Notes under the pieces: generated by a model
What the model saw: only the letters and a program-made list of their open reading frames with translations
What the model was told of the DNA's origin: nothing
The model's database searches: none
Program-made: the position numbers and the translations under genes
In this document: piece after piece, positions 1 through 7,640 of the stretch
Numbering within the stretch: the stretch's first letter is position 1
How the letters are laid out: each line of letters opens with the position of its first letter
Origin: Bradyrhizobium sp. B097
Lineage (GTDB): Bacteria > Pseudomonadota > Alphaproteobacteria > Rhizobiales > Xanthobacteraceae
Direction of reading: 5' to 3'
Length of the DNA: 64,000 nucleotides
NCBI RefSeq assembly: GCF_038957035.1
Contig: NZ_CP152412.1
Location: 620,001-684,000, forward strand

Positions 1-159
1 AGCCTGATCACCGCGATCAACCAGATCACCTACGCGTTCGGCCCCGGCGTGATCGGGCTGTTGCATGATCTCTCCGGCAGCTACACGCTGCCGTTCTATG
101 GCTGTATTGGCCTGGAGCTGATCGCGGCGGCGGCGATCATGACCCGCGGAAGACCGTAG
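1..159 (+). CDS. MFS transporter, C-terminal fragment
   Basis: The window opens inside a gene; the frame from base 1 gives 52 residues ending in TAG. The segment has two hydrophobic stretches around FGPGVIGLLHDLSG and ends in a short basic tail (TRGRP), as in the last two membrane helices of major facilitator superfamily carriers (YbfB or CynX-like sets have a similar glycine-rich end). Substrate cannot be inferred. The stop codon lies inside a palindromic repeat. Family call is from pattern only. Confidence 0.6.
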   Translation, partial: SLITAINQITYAFGPGVIGLLHDLSGSYTLPFYGCIGLELIAAAAIMTRGRP

Positions 160-239
160 CCCGGATGAGCGAAGCGTAATCCGGGGCAGGTCGACCCGCG
201 GAGGGACTCCCCGGATTTCGCTGCGCTCATCCGGGCTAC
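156..239. repeat. Palindromic intergenic repeat, GTAGCCCGGAT family, copy 1
   Basis: Arms GTAGCCCGGATGAGCGAAGC and its near reverse complement face each other around a short centre. Three more copies are at 2122, 30402 and 42733. The left arm carries the TAG stop of the MFS gene and the right arm the stop of the convergent MerR gene. It may also fold in RNA and act as a bidirectional terminator. Confidence 0.85.
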
Positions 240-673
240 GATTTCTTCCGCGGCCGCCGCTCCTTCTTCTTCTCACCGATCTTGCCGGCCGCTGCGACCC
301 GCAGCAGGCGTCGGAAGGTCGGACATTCCATGTGGCTCGGCGCGGGACAGACGGCGGCGTGGCGCAGGCCGTCGCGCATCGCGTTGAGCCGGCGGATGGT
401 GTGGTCGAGGTCGTCGGCCTTGGCTGCCAGCATTTTCCGGTCGATGCGTGGCCTGCCGTCGGGTGCGAACATTCTTGCGATCTCGTCGAGCGAGAAGCCG
501 GAGGCGCGTCCGAGCGCGATCAGGGCCAGCCGGTCGAGCACGGCCGGATCGAACAGCCGGCGCAGCCCGCGCCGTCCATGCGAGGCGATCAGCCCTTTTT
601 CCTCGTAGAAGCGCAAGGTCGAGGCGCGAACGCCCGACAATTGCGCCACCTCCGCGATGTCGATGTCCCGCAT
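236..673 (-). CDS. MerR family transcriptional regulator
   Basis: 145 residues. The N-terminal winged helix-turn-helix is clear (IAEVAQLSGVRASTLRFYEE, residues 6-25), followed by a dimerisation helix at about 75-105. The C-terminal part has Cys109, His114 and Cys117 but not the four-cysteine iron-sulfur motif of SoxR, so the signal is unknown; a metal or thiol ligand is possible. A lysine/arginine tail ends the protein. It is divergent from the methyltransferase gene at 769, with a MerR-type operator between, which suggests it controls that gene and itself. The TAG stop is supplied by the flanking palindromic repeat. Confidence 0.9.
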   Translation of the reverse strand: MRDIDIAEVAQLSGVRASTLRFYEEKGLIASHGRRGLRRLFDPAVLDRLALIALGRASGFSLDEIARMFAPDGRPRIDRKMLAAKADDLDHTIRRLNAMRDGLRHAAVCPAPSHMECPTFRRLLRVAAAGKIGEKKKERRPRKKS

Positions 674-677
674 GGCC

Positions 678-708
678 TTGACCTCAAGTTCACTTGAACT
701 GGCAGTGT
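678..708 (+). promoter_or_regulatory. MerR/SoxR-type promoter with operator dyad
   Basis: A -35 TTGACC (678-683) and a possible -10 CAGTGT (703-708) are 19 bp apart, the long spacing typical of MerR-controlled promoters. The spacer holds the dyad TCAAGT-TC-ACTTGA (684-697). The 18 bp at 682-699, CCTCAAGTTCACTTGAAC, has the same left half as the Escherichia coli soxS SoxR box. It points towards the methyltransferase gene. Confidence 0.7.
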
Positions 709-768
709 GCCGCCAGGCGCTTGCCTAAGGCAAGCATCAGGACAGGCAAATAGCAAAGGGACGAGATC

Positions 769-1632
769 ATGAGTATCGCATCGCCGGCCGAGGACGAGCA
801 GGTCAAACTCTGGAACAGCGCTGCCGGGCGCGCCTGGGTCGAGACCCGCGACGTGCTCGAAGCGATGTTCAAGCCGCTCGAAGAGCTGCTCGTGCGGGCG
901 GTGGTCGATGCCGCGGCGAGCCATGTGCTCGATATCGGCTGCGGCACGGGCGCCACGACATTCGCCGTCGCACACGTGCTCGGCCCGCAGGGGCGTTGCA
1001 CCGGCATCGACATCTCCGAACCGATGATCGCGGCGGCGCGTGACCGCGCGGAGCGGGAAGGGCGGCCGGCCGACTTCATCTGCGCCGACGCACAGACCCA
1101 TGGCTTTGCGCCGGCGAGCTTCGACATCGTTATCTCGCGTCTCGGCGTGATGTTCTTTGCCGATCCGGTGCAGGCTTTCGCCAATCTCCGGCGGGCGGCC
1201 CGGCCGGGTGCCGCGCTGCGCTTCATCGTGTGGCGCGCCGCCGCCGAGAACCCGTTCATGACGACGGCGGAGCGGGCGGCAAAGCCGCTGCTGCCGGATC
1301 TTCCGGCGCGGCGTCCCGATGCGCCGGGGCAGTTCGGCTTCGCGGACCGGAACCGGGTCGAAAGCATCCTGGAAGACAGCGGCTGGAGCGCGATCGCGAT
1401 CGAGCCAGTCGATGTCGCCTTGCGCTTTCCGGCATCGGTGCTGACCCGTTATGTGAGCTGGCTCGGCCCGGTCGGTACGATGCTGCAGGAGATGGAAGAG
1501 CCGCGCCGCACCCAGGTGATCGAAACCGTGCGCGACGCCTTCGACCGCTACATCCACGGCAGCGAAATTCGCTTCACCGCGGCCTGCTGGATGGTCACGG
1601 CGCGAGCGCCAGTGGAGGCTGCGAATGGTTGA
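769..1632 (+). CDS. Class I SAM-dependent methyltransferase
   Basis: 287 residues. The SAM-binding motif I is VLDIGCGTG at residues 53-61, followed by the acidic post-I site GIDIS and a motif II/III region (FDIVISRLGVMFF). This matches the UbiE/Methyltransf_11/25 fold; the acceptor substrate is not evident. The start is well supported by AAGGGACGAG just upstream. It lies behind the MerR-type promoter and overlaps the DUF2938 gene by 8 bp, so the two are probably one transcript induced by the MerR ligand. Confidence 0.88.
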   Translation: MSIASPAEDEQVKLWNSAAGRAWVETRDVLEAMFKPLEELLVRAVVDAAASHVLDIGCGTGATTFAVAHVLGPQGRCTGIDISEPMIAAARDRAEREGRPADFICADAQTHGFAPASFDIVISRLGVMFFADPVQAFANLRRAARPGAALRFIVWRAAAENPFMTTAERAAKPLLPDLPARRPDAPGQFGFADRNRVESILEDSGWSAIAIEPVDVALRFPASVLTRYVSWLGPVGTMLQEMEEPRRTQVIETVRDAFDRYIHGSEIRFTAACWMVTARAPVEAANG

Positions 1633-2125
1633 CGCCATGGATTTTCTGGCGCGCGCGGTGCTGATCGGGACCGGCGCGACGGTCGTGATGGACATCTGGG
1701 GGATGGTCCGCAAGCGCCTGCTCGGCATCCCGTCGCTGGACTATGCCCTGGTTGGCCGCTGGCTCGACCATCTCGCATCCGGCCGCCTGCGCCACGACCG
1801 CATCGCCGCGTCGCCGCCGGTCGCGGGCGAACGGGTGATCGGATGGGCGGCGCATTATCTGATCGGGATCGGCTTTGCCGGCGTGCTGCTTGCGATCTTC
1901 GGCCTCGATTGGGCGCGGCAGCCCAGCATCGCTCCGGCTCTGATCGTCGGGATCGGCAGCGTGGCCGCGCCGTTCCTGGTGATGCAGCCCGCGATGGGCG
2001 CGGGCTTTGCCGCGAGCCGGACGCCGCAGCCATGGGCGGCGCGGCTGCAGAGCCTCCTGACGCATGCGGTGTTCGGCGTTGGGCTCTACGCGGCCGGCTG
2101 GCTCGTCAGTTTGGTGAATTCGTAG
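1625..2125 (+). CDS. DUF2938 family membrane protein
   Basis: 166 residues with about four hydrophobic segments (near 8-25, 75-93, 102-125, 143-162). The N-terminal pattern (LIGTGATVVMDIWGM and GIPSLDYALVGRWLDH) is that of DUF2938, an uncharacterised inner-membrane family. The start overlaps the end of the methyltransferase gene and has GGAGG nearby, suggesting translational coupling. The stop TAG is the first part of a palindromic repeat. Function unknown; pairing with a MerR-controlled methyltransferase suggests a stress or detoxification unit, which is inference. Confidence 0.8.
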   Translation: MVDAMDFLARAVLIGTGATVVMDIWGMVRKRLLGIPSLDYALVGRWLDHLASGRLRHDRIAASPPVAGERVIGWAAHYLIGIGFAGVLLAIFGLDWARQPSIAPALIVGIGSVAAPFLVMQPAMGAGFAASRTPQPWAARLQSLLTHAVFGVGLYAAGWLVSLVNS

Positions 2126-2207
2126 CCCGGATGAAGCGAAGCGTAATCCGGGAACAGTATCGCCCATGGAGCGAACCCCGGATTTCGCTGCGCTTCATCC
2201 GGGCTAC
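2122..2207. repeat. Palindromic intergenic repeat, GTAGCCCGGAT family, copy 2
   Basis: Same arms as the copy at 156 (GTAGCCCGGATGAAGCGAAG and its reverse complement), about 86 bp in all. It lies between the convergent DUF2938 and VOC genes and provides the stop codon of the DUF2938 gene. Confidence 0.85.
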
Positions 2208-2229
2208 AAACTCCATCTGCGCTACGGAA

Positions 2230-2724
2230 TTACGCCGCCCGCTGCTTCAAGAGATCTTCGAGATCCAGCCGCCGCGTGAACATCGAAAGCTTGCCGTCCG
2301 CGCTGCGCGGCCATTCGGCTTCTGGTCGGTCCCAGTAGAGCTCGACGCCGTTCTCGTCGGGATCGCGCAGATACAGCGCCTGGCTGACGCCGTGGTCGCT
2401 GGCGCCGTCGAGCTGGATGCCGGCCGACAGCACGCGATGCAGCGCATCGGCGAGTGCCGGGCGGGTCGGATAAAGGATGGCGGTGTGGAACAGGCCGGTG
2501 GTGCCTGATGGAGGCGGATGGCCGCCCTTGCTCTCCCAGGTGTTGAGGCCGATGTGGTGATGATAGCCGCCGGCCGAGATGAAGGCCGCGTCCGCGCCCA
2601 TGCGCTGCTGCAGCTCGAAGCCGAGCACGCCGCAATAGAAGCCGAGCGCCCGCTCGAGATCGGCGACCTTGAGGTGGACATGCCCGATCCGCGTGCCCGC
2701 GATGATGGGGGGATTTTCCGGCAT
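2230..2724 (-). CDS. VOC family protein (extradiol dioxygenase/glyoxalase fold)
   Basis: 164 residues with two beta-alpha-beta-beta-beta modules. Likely metal ligands are the His of IGHVHLKV (about 15-17), the His cluster YHHHIGLNTW in the middle, and the Glu of GVELYWDRP near residue 130. This resembles the CatE / catechol 2,3-dioxygenase-like branch of the vicinal oxygen chelate superfamily, but substrate and reaction (ring cleavage, lyase or isomerase) are not determined. The start has CGGAGCC upstream. It is a single gene convergent with DUF2938. Confidence 0.85.
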   Translation of the reverse strand: MPENPPIIAGTRIGHVHLKVADLERALGFYCGVLGFELQQRMGADAAFISAGGYHHHIGLNTWESKGGHPPPSGTTGLFHTAILYPTRPALADALHRVLSAGIQLDGASDHGVSQALYLRDPDENGVELYWDRPEAEWPRSADGKLSMFTRRLDLEDLLKQRAA

Positions 2725-2861
2725 GAGCTGGCTCCGTTGGCATCAACGCCGTGCCGTCAGGGGCAAGGCTTCGCCGCCTGATATAGTCCGGATTTGCCGG
2801 GGCGGAGCAATCCATCCTGAAACGCAGCGTTTCCGAACGGCGCCACGGCAGGCTGAGCCTA

Positions 2862-2962
2862 GAGCATGATCCGGAAAAGTGTGAAGCGGTTTTCCGAAAA
2901 GATCATGCTCAAACAAGAAGCTAAAGCGCGATGACGATTCAACTTGATCTCATCGCGCTTTA
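2862..2962. repeat. Double-hairpin repeat, GAGCATGATC family, copy 1
   Basis: Two dyads in series: GAGCATGATC (2862-2871) with GATCATGCTC (2901-2910), then TAAAGCGCGATGA (2922-2934) with TCATCGCGCTTTA (2950-2962). The second dyad includes the stop codon of the next minus-strand gene and could serve as its terminator. The first dyad recurs inverted at 28954. Confidence 0.85.
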
Positions 2963-3505
2963 GCAGAGTTCCGACAGCTCGCCGCCCGGCAGCTGGAAAT
3001 CGAATGTGTTCAGCGTCATCGACACCATGGTGTAGTAGCCGCAGAGGCCGATCACCTCGACCAGTCCGCGCAGGCTCAGCACCTCGACCGCCTCGTCATA
3101 CAGTCCCTTCGGCAGGCCGTGACCTTCGTGCAGCGCCTTGGCGACGTCGTAGATCATCCTGGCCTTGGGATCGTCGAAAGTCGGCGTCCGGCGCACGCGA
3201 ATGTCCTCGATGATCTTCGGATCGAGGCCGCCCTTCAGCGCGAGGCGCTTGTGGGCATACCATTCGTAATGCGCGGTCCAGTGCCGGGCGGTGACGAGGA
3301 TCGCGATCTCCGACAGCTTCGGCGGGAAGACCGTGTCGAAGCGCAGCACCTCGCCGAGCCGCGTGGCATGCCGCGCCATCTCCGGGCTGTTCAGCCAGGC
3401 CATCATCGGCGCCGGTGGCGCGCCGCGCTTGCCGGAGATCGACTCGTCGTAGGTTTCTTTCTGGGCGGGGTTCATTTCGCTAGGCGAAAGCAGCTTCAGC
3501 CGCAT
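2960..3505 (-). CDS. Carboxymuconolactone decarboxylase family protein
   Basis: 181 residues from ATG at 3505, chosen because GAGGAAAC sits at the right distance and because the longer open frame upstream is antisense to the acyl-CoA dehydrogenase gene. The CMD/AhpD-like core is visible: SEIAILVTARHWTAHYEWYA (65-84) with the conserved His, then two further helices. There is no CxxC, so it is not an AhpD peroxidase reductase; it resembles the proteobacterial gamma-CMD-like proteins often found with ring-degradation or acyl-CoA genes. It is divergent from two acyl-CoA dehydrogenases, which suggests shared control. Substrate unknown. Confidence 0.85.
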   Translation of the reverse strand: MRLKLLSPSEMNPAQKETYDESISGKRGAPPAPMMAWLNSPEMARHATRLGEVLRFDTVFPPKLSEIAILVTARHWTAHYEWYAHKRLALKGGLDPKIIEDIRVRRTPTFDDPKARMIYDVAKALHEGHGLPKGLYDEAVEVLSLRGLVEVIGLCGYYTMVSMTLNTFDFQLPGGELSELC

Positions 3506-3673
3506 GTCCGTTTCCTCTTGTTTTTCAATCGTTACCCCGTCTCGGCGATACACCCGATCGCGTAAGGTGAGTAGCGACGCCAGAGCATGGCGCGGCTGCG
3601 AGGCATATTGAACTCGGCGGCCGCGCGGGGCTAAGGTCGATTCCAATTCGACGATTTTGACTGGAAACGCACC

Positions 3674-4858
3674 ATGGCTGACCTCGAGAAATTCCGCGCC
3701 GAGACCCGCGCCTGGCTGGAGCAGAACTGCCCGGCCGAGATGCGTAAACCGATGACCTCCGATGGCGACACCTTCTGGGGTGGCCGCAACGCGAAATTCT
3801 CGTCGGACGCGCAGCGGGTCTGGTTCGAGCGGATGCGCGACAAGGGTTGGACCGTGCCGCATTGGCCGAAGCAATATGGCGGCGGCGGCCTCGACGGCGA
3901 GGAAGCCAAGATCGTGCGCCAGGAGATGGCGGCGATCGGCGCGCGCCAGCCGCTGACCTCGTTCGGCATCTCGATGCTCGGACCGGCGCTGCTGCAATAC
4001 GGCACCGAGGAGCAGAAGAAGGAGCATCTGCCGAAGATCACCGCGGGCCTGATCCGCTGGTGCCAGGGCTATTCCGAGCCGAACGCCGGCTCCGACCTCG
4101 CCTCGCTGCAGACCCGGGCGGTCGGCGACGGCGACGACTACATCATCAACGGCCAGAAGATCTGGACCTCCTACGCCAACTATGCCGACTGGATCTTCTG
4201 CCTGGTGCGCACCGATCCCGCGGCCAAGAAGCACGACGGCATCAGTTTCATTCTCTTCGACATGACGTCGAAGGGGGTGTCCACAAAACCGATCCTGCTG
4301 ATCTCCGGCTATTCGCCGTTCTGCGAAACCTTCTTCGACAATGTCCGGGTGCCGAAATCGCATGTCGTGGGCACCGTCAATCGCGGCTGGGACGTCGCGA
4401 AATATCTGCTGCAGCACGAGCGCGCGATGATCTCGGGCATGGGCGAGCGCGGCGTCGGCCGTCCGCTCGGCCAGATCGCCGCCGACTCGGTCGGCGCGGA
4501 CGCGCAAGGGCGGCTCGACGACGCCCAGCTGCGCAGCCAGATCGCGAACTTCGAGGTCGACGAGGCCGCGCTCGCTGCTGCGGCGGAGCGCGCGGTCGAT
4601 CTCGCCAAGGCGGGGCAGTCGCATCCGGCGTTCTCCTCGGCGATGAAATATTACGGCACCGAGCTCAACAAGCGGCGCTACGAGATCCTGATGTCGGCGG
4701 GCGGCATTGACGCGCTGGAATGGGAGAGCGACCGCTCCAGGGGCGGCGCCCGTCCGCGCGCCTGGCTGCGCACCAAGGCCAACTCGATCGAGGGCGGCAC
4801 CTCGGAGGTGATGCTCGGCATCGTCGCCAAGCGCATCCTCGACCTGCCGGGCGCATGA
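3674..4858 (+). CDS. Acyl-CoA dehydrogenase family protein, first of two
   Basis: 394 residues, normal for the family. It has the N-terminal helical domain, the FAD/substrate segment RWCQGYSEPNAGSDLASLQT (about 128-147) with the usual GSDL motif, KIWTSYANYADW, and a C-terminal SIEGGTSEVML segment near the FAD-binding end. An FAD-dependent alpha,beta-dehydrogenation of an acyl-CoA thioester is expected. The type resembles large-subunit enzymes acting on steroid side chains or cyclic acyl-CoAs, which often work as heteromers with a second, divergent acyl-CoA dehydrogenase. One such gene follows at 5023, separated by a repeat. Confidence 0.92.
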   Translation: MADLEKFRAETRAWLEQNCPAEMRKPMTSDGDTFWGGRNAKFSSDAQRVWFERMRDKGWTVPHWPKQYGGGGLDGEEAKIVRQEMAAIGARQPLTSFGISMLGPALLQYGTEEQKKEHLPKITAGLIRWCQGYSEPNAGSDLASLQTRAVGDGDDYIINGQKIWTSYANYADWIFCLVRTDPAAKKHDGISFILFDMTSKGVSTKPILLISGYSPFCETFFDNVRVPKSHVVGTVNRGWDVAKYLLQHERAMISGMGERGVGRPLGQIAADSVGADAQGRLDDAQLRSQIANFEVDEAALAAAAERAVDLAKAGQSHPAFSSAMKYYGTELNKRRYEILMSAGGIDALEWESDRSRGGARPRAWLRTKANSIEGGTSEVMLGIVAKRILDLPGA

Positions 4859-4875
4859 GGCACAGTTTCACCATG

Positions 4876-4975
4876 CGTCATTCCGGGATGGCCCAAAGGG
4901 CCAGGCCCGGAATCCATAATCACGATCGGGAGTATGGATTCCGGGCTCGCGACGATGTCGCGCCCCGGAATGACG
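4876..4975. repeat. Palindromic intergenic repeat between the acyl-CoA dehydrogenase genes
   Basis: The arm CGTCATTCCGGG and its complement CCCCGGAATGACG enclose inner repeats (CCGGAATCCATAATCAC against AGTATGGATTCCGGG). Only this copy is present in the window. Confidence 0.8.
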
Positions 4976-5022
4976 AACTCAACATCGTCTCAATTTGAAT
5001 TATCGAAGAGCGGAATCCACCC

Positions 5023-6162
5023 ATGGCCCTCGTCCTCACCGAAGAACAATCCATGCTGCGCGACAGTGCGCGCGGTCTCATCAGCGACAAGGCGCCGGTC
5101 GCGCATCTGCGCTCCTTGCGCGACAGCAAGGACTCTACCGGCTTCTCGCGCGAGCTCTGGAAGACCTTCGCCGAGATGGGCTTCTCCGGCCTGTTGGTGC
5201 CGGACCAGTTTGGCGGCAGCGGGCTCGGCTGCGTCGAGGCCGGCATTGTGATGGAGGAGATCGGCCGCACCCTGATGCCCTCGCCATTCCTCGCGACCTC
5301 GGTGCTTGCCGCCTCGGCGCTGTCGCGCGGCGGCAGCGAGGCGCAGAAGGCGCAGCATCTGCCTGGCATCGCCGACGGCTCGCTGCTCGCGGCGCTCGCG
5401 ATCGACGAGGGCGCGAAGCATCGCCCGCTACAGACGAAACTGCAGGCCACGCGGTCCGGCAACGGCTTCAAGCTGTCCGGCGACAAGGCCTTCGTGGTCG
5501 ACGGCCACACCGCTGATCTTTTGATCGTCGCGGCGCGCACGGCCGGCAGCGCCGGCGACAGGAACGGGTTGACGCTGTTCCTGGTCGATCCGAAGGCGAA
5601 GGGGCTCGCGGTCGAGCGGACGGCGATGGTCGATTCGCACAACGCGGCGCGCATCGTGTTCGACAATGTCGAGGTCAATGCCGACAGCGTGCTCGGCGAG
5701 GTCGATCAGGGGGGCGGGCTGCTCGAAGGTGTGCTCAATATCAGCCGCGGCGCGGTCGCGTCCGAAATGGTCGGTCTCTCCGACGAGGTGTTCGGCCGCA
5801 CCGTGACCTATCTGAAGGAGCGCAAGCAGTTCGGCAAGGCGATCGGCGAATTCCAGGCGCTGCAGCACCGTGCCGCCGAGCTCTACATCGATATCGAGAT
5901 CACCCGCGCCGCCGTGTTGAAGGCGTTGCAGGCGCTCGATGCCGATCCGGGCAAGGCCGCCACTGCGGTCGCGGTCGCCAAGGCGCGCGCCGGCACCACC
6001 GCGACGCGCGCCGTCCAGGAAGGCGTGCAGATGCATGGCGGCATGGGCATGACCGACCAGTTCGACATCGGCTTCTTCATGAAGCGCGCCCGCGTCTGCC
6101 AGGAGCTGTTCGGCGACAGCAATTTTCACACCGACCAACTGGCGAGCGGCAAGGGGTACTGA
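5023..6162 (+). CDS. Acyl-CoA dehydrogenase family protein, second of two
   Basis: 379 residues. Features include the N-terminal LTEEQSMLRDSARGLI, the helix GCVEAGIVMEEIGRTLMPSP, the dimer/FAD segment YLKERKQFGKAIGEFQALQH (about 263-282) and the C-terminal QMHGGMGMTDQFDIG. The GSDL-type flavin loop of the partner is not evident here, which fits the less conserved subunit of a heteromeric (alpha2beta2) acyl-CoA dehydrogenase. That pairing is inferred from adjacency. The two genes are probably co-transcribed despite the repeat between them. Confidence 0.9.
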   Translation: MALVLTEEQSMLRDSARGLISDKAPVAHLRSLRDSKDSTGFSRELWKTFAEMGFSGLLVPDQFGGSGLGCVEAGIVMEEIGRTLMPSPFLATSVLAASALSRGGSEAQKAQHLPGIADGSLLAALAIDEGAKHRPLQTKLQATRSGNGFKLSGDKAFVVDGHTADLLIVAARTAGSAGDRNGLTLFLVDPKAKGLAVERTAMVDSHNAARIVFDNVEVNADSVLGEVDQGGGLLEGVLNISRGAVASEMVGLSDEVFGRTVTYLKERKQFGKAIGEFQALQHRAAELYIDIEITRAAVLKALQALDADPGKAATAVAVAKARAGTTATRAVQEGVQMHGGMGMTDQFDIGFFMKRARVCQELFGDSNFHTDQLASGKGY

Positions 6163-6213
6163 GCGAGGGCGACGGCGCCGCCGCGCAACTCACCGTCATC
6201 GCCACGCAACTCA

Positions 6214-6319
6214 CTGTCATCGCCCGGCTCGACCGGGCGATCCAGTATTCCAGAGACGCTGGTGCTTAAGCGCAGAAGCCGCGGCGTCCTGGATCACCCG
6301 CTTTCGCGGGTGATGACAA
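6214..6319. repeat. Short palindromic element with GIY-YIG-type arms, copy 1
   Basis: The left arm CTGTCATCGCCCGGCTCGAC... matches the arm of the GIY-YIG element at 32108 apart from about two differences in 44 bases. The right arm (to GGGTGATGACA) is its imperfect inverted partner. The centre is about 40 bp with no ORF. Each arm is itself a small hairpin. Confidence 0.85.
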
Positions 6320-6390
6320 TTGCGGAGGCGGTAACAGCGGTGGTCTAAGCCGCGTTGTCGATCAGCGGCGGGACATCTCCGCACAACTCG

Positions 6391-6496
6391 CTGTCATCGC
6401 CCGGCTCGACCGGGCGATCCAGTATTCCAGAGGCGCTTGTGCTTGAGCGGAGAAGCCGCGGCGTACTGGATCGCCCGCTTTCGCGGGCGATGACAG
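6391..6496. repeat. Short palindromic element with GIY-YIG-type arms, copy 2
   Basis: 106 bp, the same length as copy 1 and nearly identical to it, starting 177 bp downstream. The bases after each copy also resemble each other, so a larger unit appears tandemly duplicated here. The second copy ends about 40 bp from the 3' end of the binding-protein gene. Confidence 0.85.
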
Positions 6497-6539
6497 TTGA
6501 GGGTGCGGTAGCAGCGGTGGTCTTAACCCGTGCTGTCGA

Positions 6540-7577
6540 TCAACGAATCGGCGGGGCGTACTGGACGCCGCCGGCGTTCCAGAGCTGGTTCATGCCGCGC
6601 GGAATCTTCAGCTTGGAATCGGCGCCGACGTTGCGGTCGTAGACCTCGCCGTAATTACCGACATGGCGGATGATGCGCACGGCCCAGTCCTTAGTCAGGC
6701 CGAGATCCTCGCCATAGGAGCCCTCGGTGCCGACCAGCCGCATGACTTCCGGCTTCTTCGACTTCAGCGCCTCGTCGATATTCTTCGAGGTGATGCCGAG
6801 TTCTTCGGCGTTGATCATGGCGTAGAGCGTCCACTTCACGATCATCATCCAGTCGTCGTCGCGGAGCCGGACCACCGGCGCCAGCGGCTCCTTGGAGATG
6901 ATGTCGGCCAGGATGGTGTGGTCGCTCGGCTTGGAGAGATTGAGCCTGAGCGCATAGAGCTGCGAGGCGTCCGACGTCAGCGTGTCGCACTGGCCGGTGT
7001 CATAGGCCTTCACGACATCCTCCAGCTTGTCGAACTTCATCTCCGTGTACTTCATGTTGTTGGCACGGAAATAGTCCGCGAGGTTGAGCTGCGTCGTGGT
7101 GTTGGCCTGCACGCAGACCTTGCTGCCGTTCAGGTCGAGCGCGGAATCGATGTTGCGCGAGCGCGGCAGCATGAAGCCCTGGCCGTCATAATAGGCGACC
7201 GCCGGGAAATAGAGGTCGTAATTGGTCTCGCGCGACATGCTCCAGGTGGAGTTGCGCGAGAGGATGTCGACCTTGCGGTTCTGCAGCTCCTTGAAGCGTT
7301 CGCTGGCGTCGAGCGGAACGAACTTCGCCTTGGTCGGATCGTCGAAGATCGCCGAGGCCACCGCGCGGCAGAAGTCGACGTCGAAGCCGGTCCAGTTGCC
7401 CTTGTCGTCGGGGATCGAGAAGCCCGGCAGGCCCTTGTTGACGCCGCACATCACGTCGCCGCGGCGGACGGTGCGCTTCAGCGTGCGGGTGTCGTAACGC
7501 TCATAGGTGATGGCGGCGGCCGCAACCAGCGCGGCGATCGCGAGCCCGATCGTCAGGCCGCCTCGAAATGTACGCAT
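6540..7577 (-). CDS. Amino-acid ABC transporter periplasmic binding protein, AapJ/BztA-like
   Basis: 345 residues. An N-terminal hydrophobic segment (7-23) is a signal peptide or anchor. The family-3 solute-binding core is clear: VMCGVNKGLPGFS, GFDVDFCRAVASAIF, LQNRKVDILSRNSTWSM, and the C-terminal VGNYGEVYDRNVG typical of the AapJ/BztA/YhdW branch that binds several polar L-amino acids. Length is normal (AapJ is about 340). No permease or ATPase gene is adjacent, so it is an orphan binder that may share a distant Aap-type transporter or act in sensing. Confidence 0.9.
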   Translation of the reverse strand: MRTFRGGLTIGLAIAALVAAAAITYERYDTRTLKRTVRRGDVMCGVNKGLPGFSIPDDKGNWTGFDVDFCRAVASAIFDDPTKAKFVPLDASERFKELQNRKVDILSRNSTWSMSRETNYDLYFPAVAYYDGQGFMLPRSRNIDSALDLNGSKVCVQANTTTQLNLADYFRANNMKYTEMKFDKLEDVVKAYDTGQCDTLTSDASQLYALRLNLSKPSDHTILADIISKEPLAPVVRLRDDDWMMIVKWTLYAMINAEELGITSKNIDEALKSKKPEVMRLVGTEGSYGEDLGLTKDWAVRIIRHVGNYGEVYDRNVGADSKLKIPRGMNQLWNAGGVQYAPPIR

Positions 7578-7640
7578 GGGTTCTCTCTCGCGAATGATCG
7601 GGGAAAAACAGGTCGGATATCGAAGGCGGGTGGGTCGAGA

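Noticed and set aside
236..673. Calling the MerR protein SoxR
   Set aside because: It lacks the four-cysteine iron-sulfur motif of SoxR; only the operator resembles a SoxR box.
6214..6496. Two near-identical repeats considered as a CRISPR array
   Set aside because: Only two units, 177 bp apart, each palindromic with long arms, similar flanks instead of unique spacers, and no cas genes.
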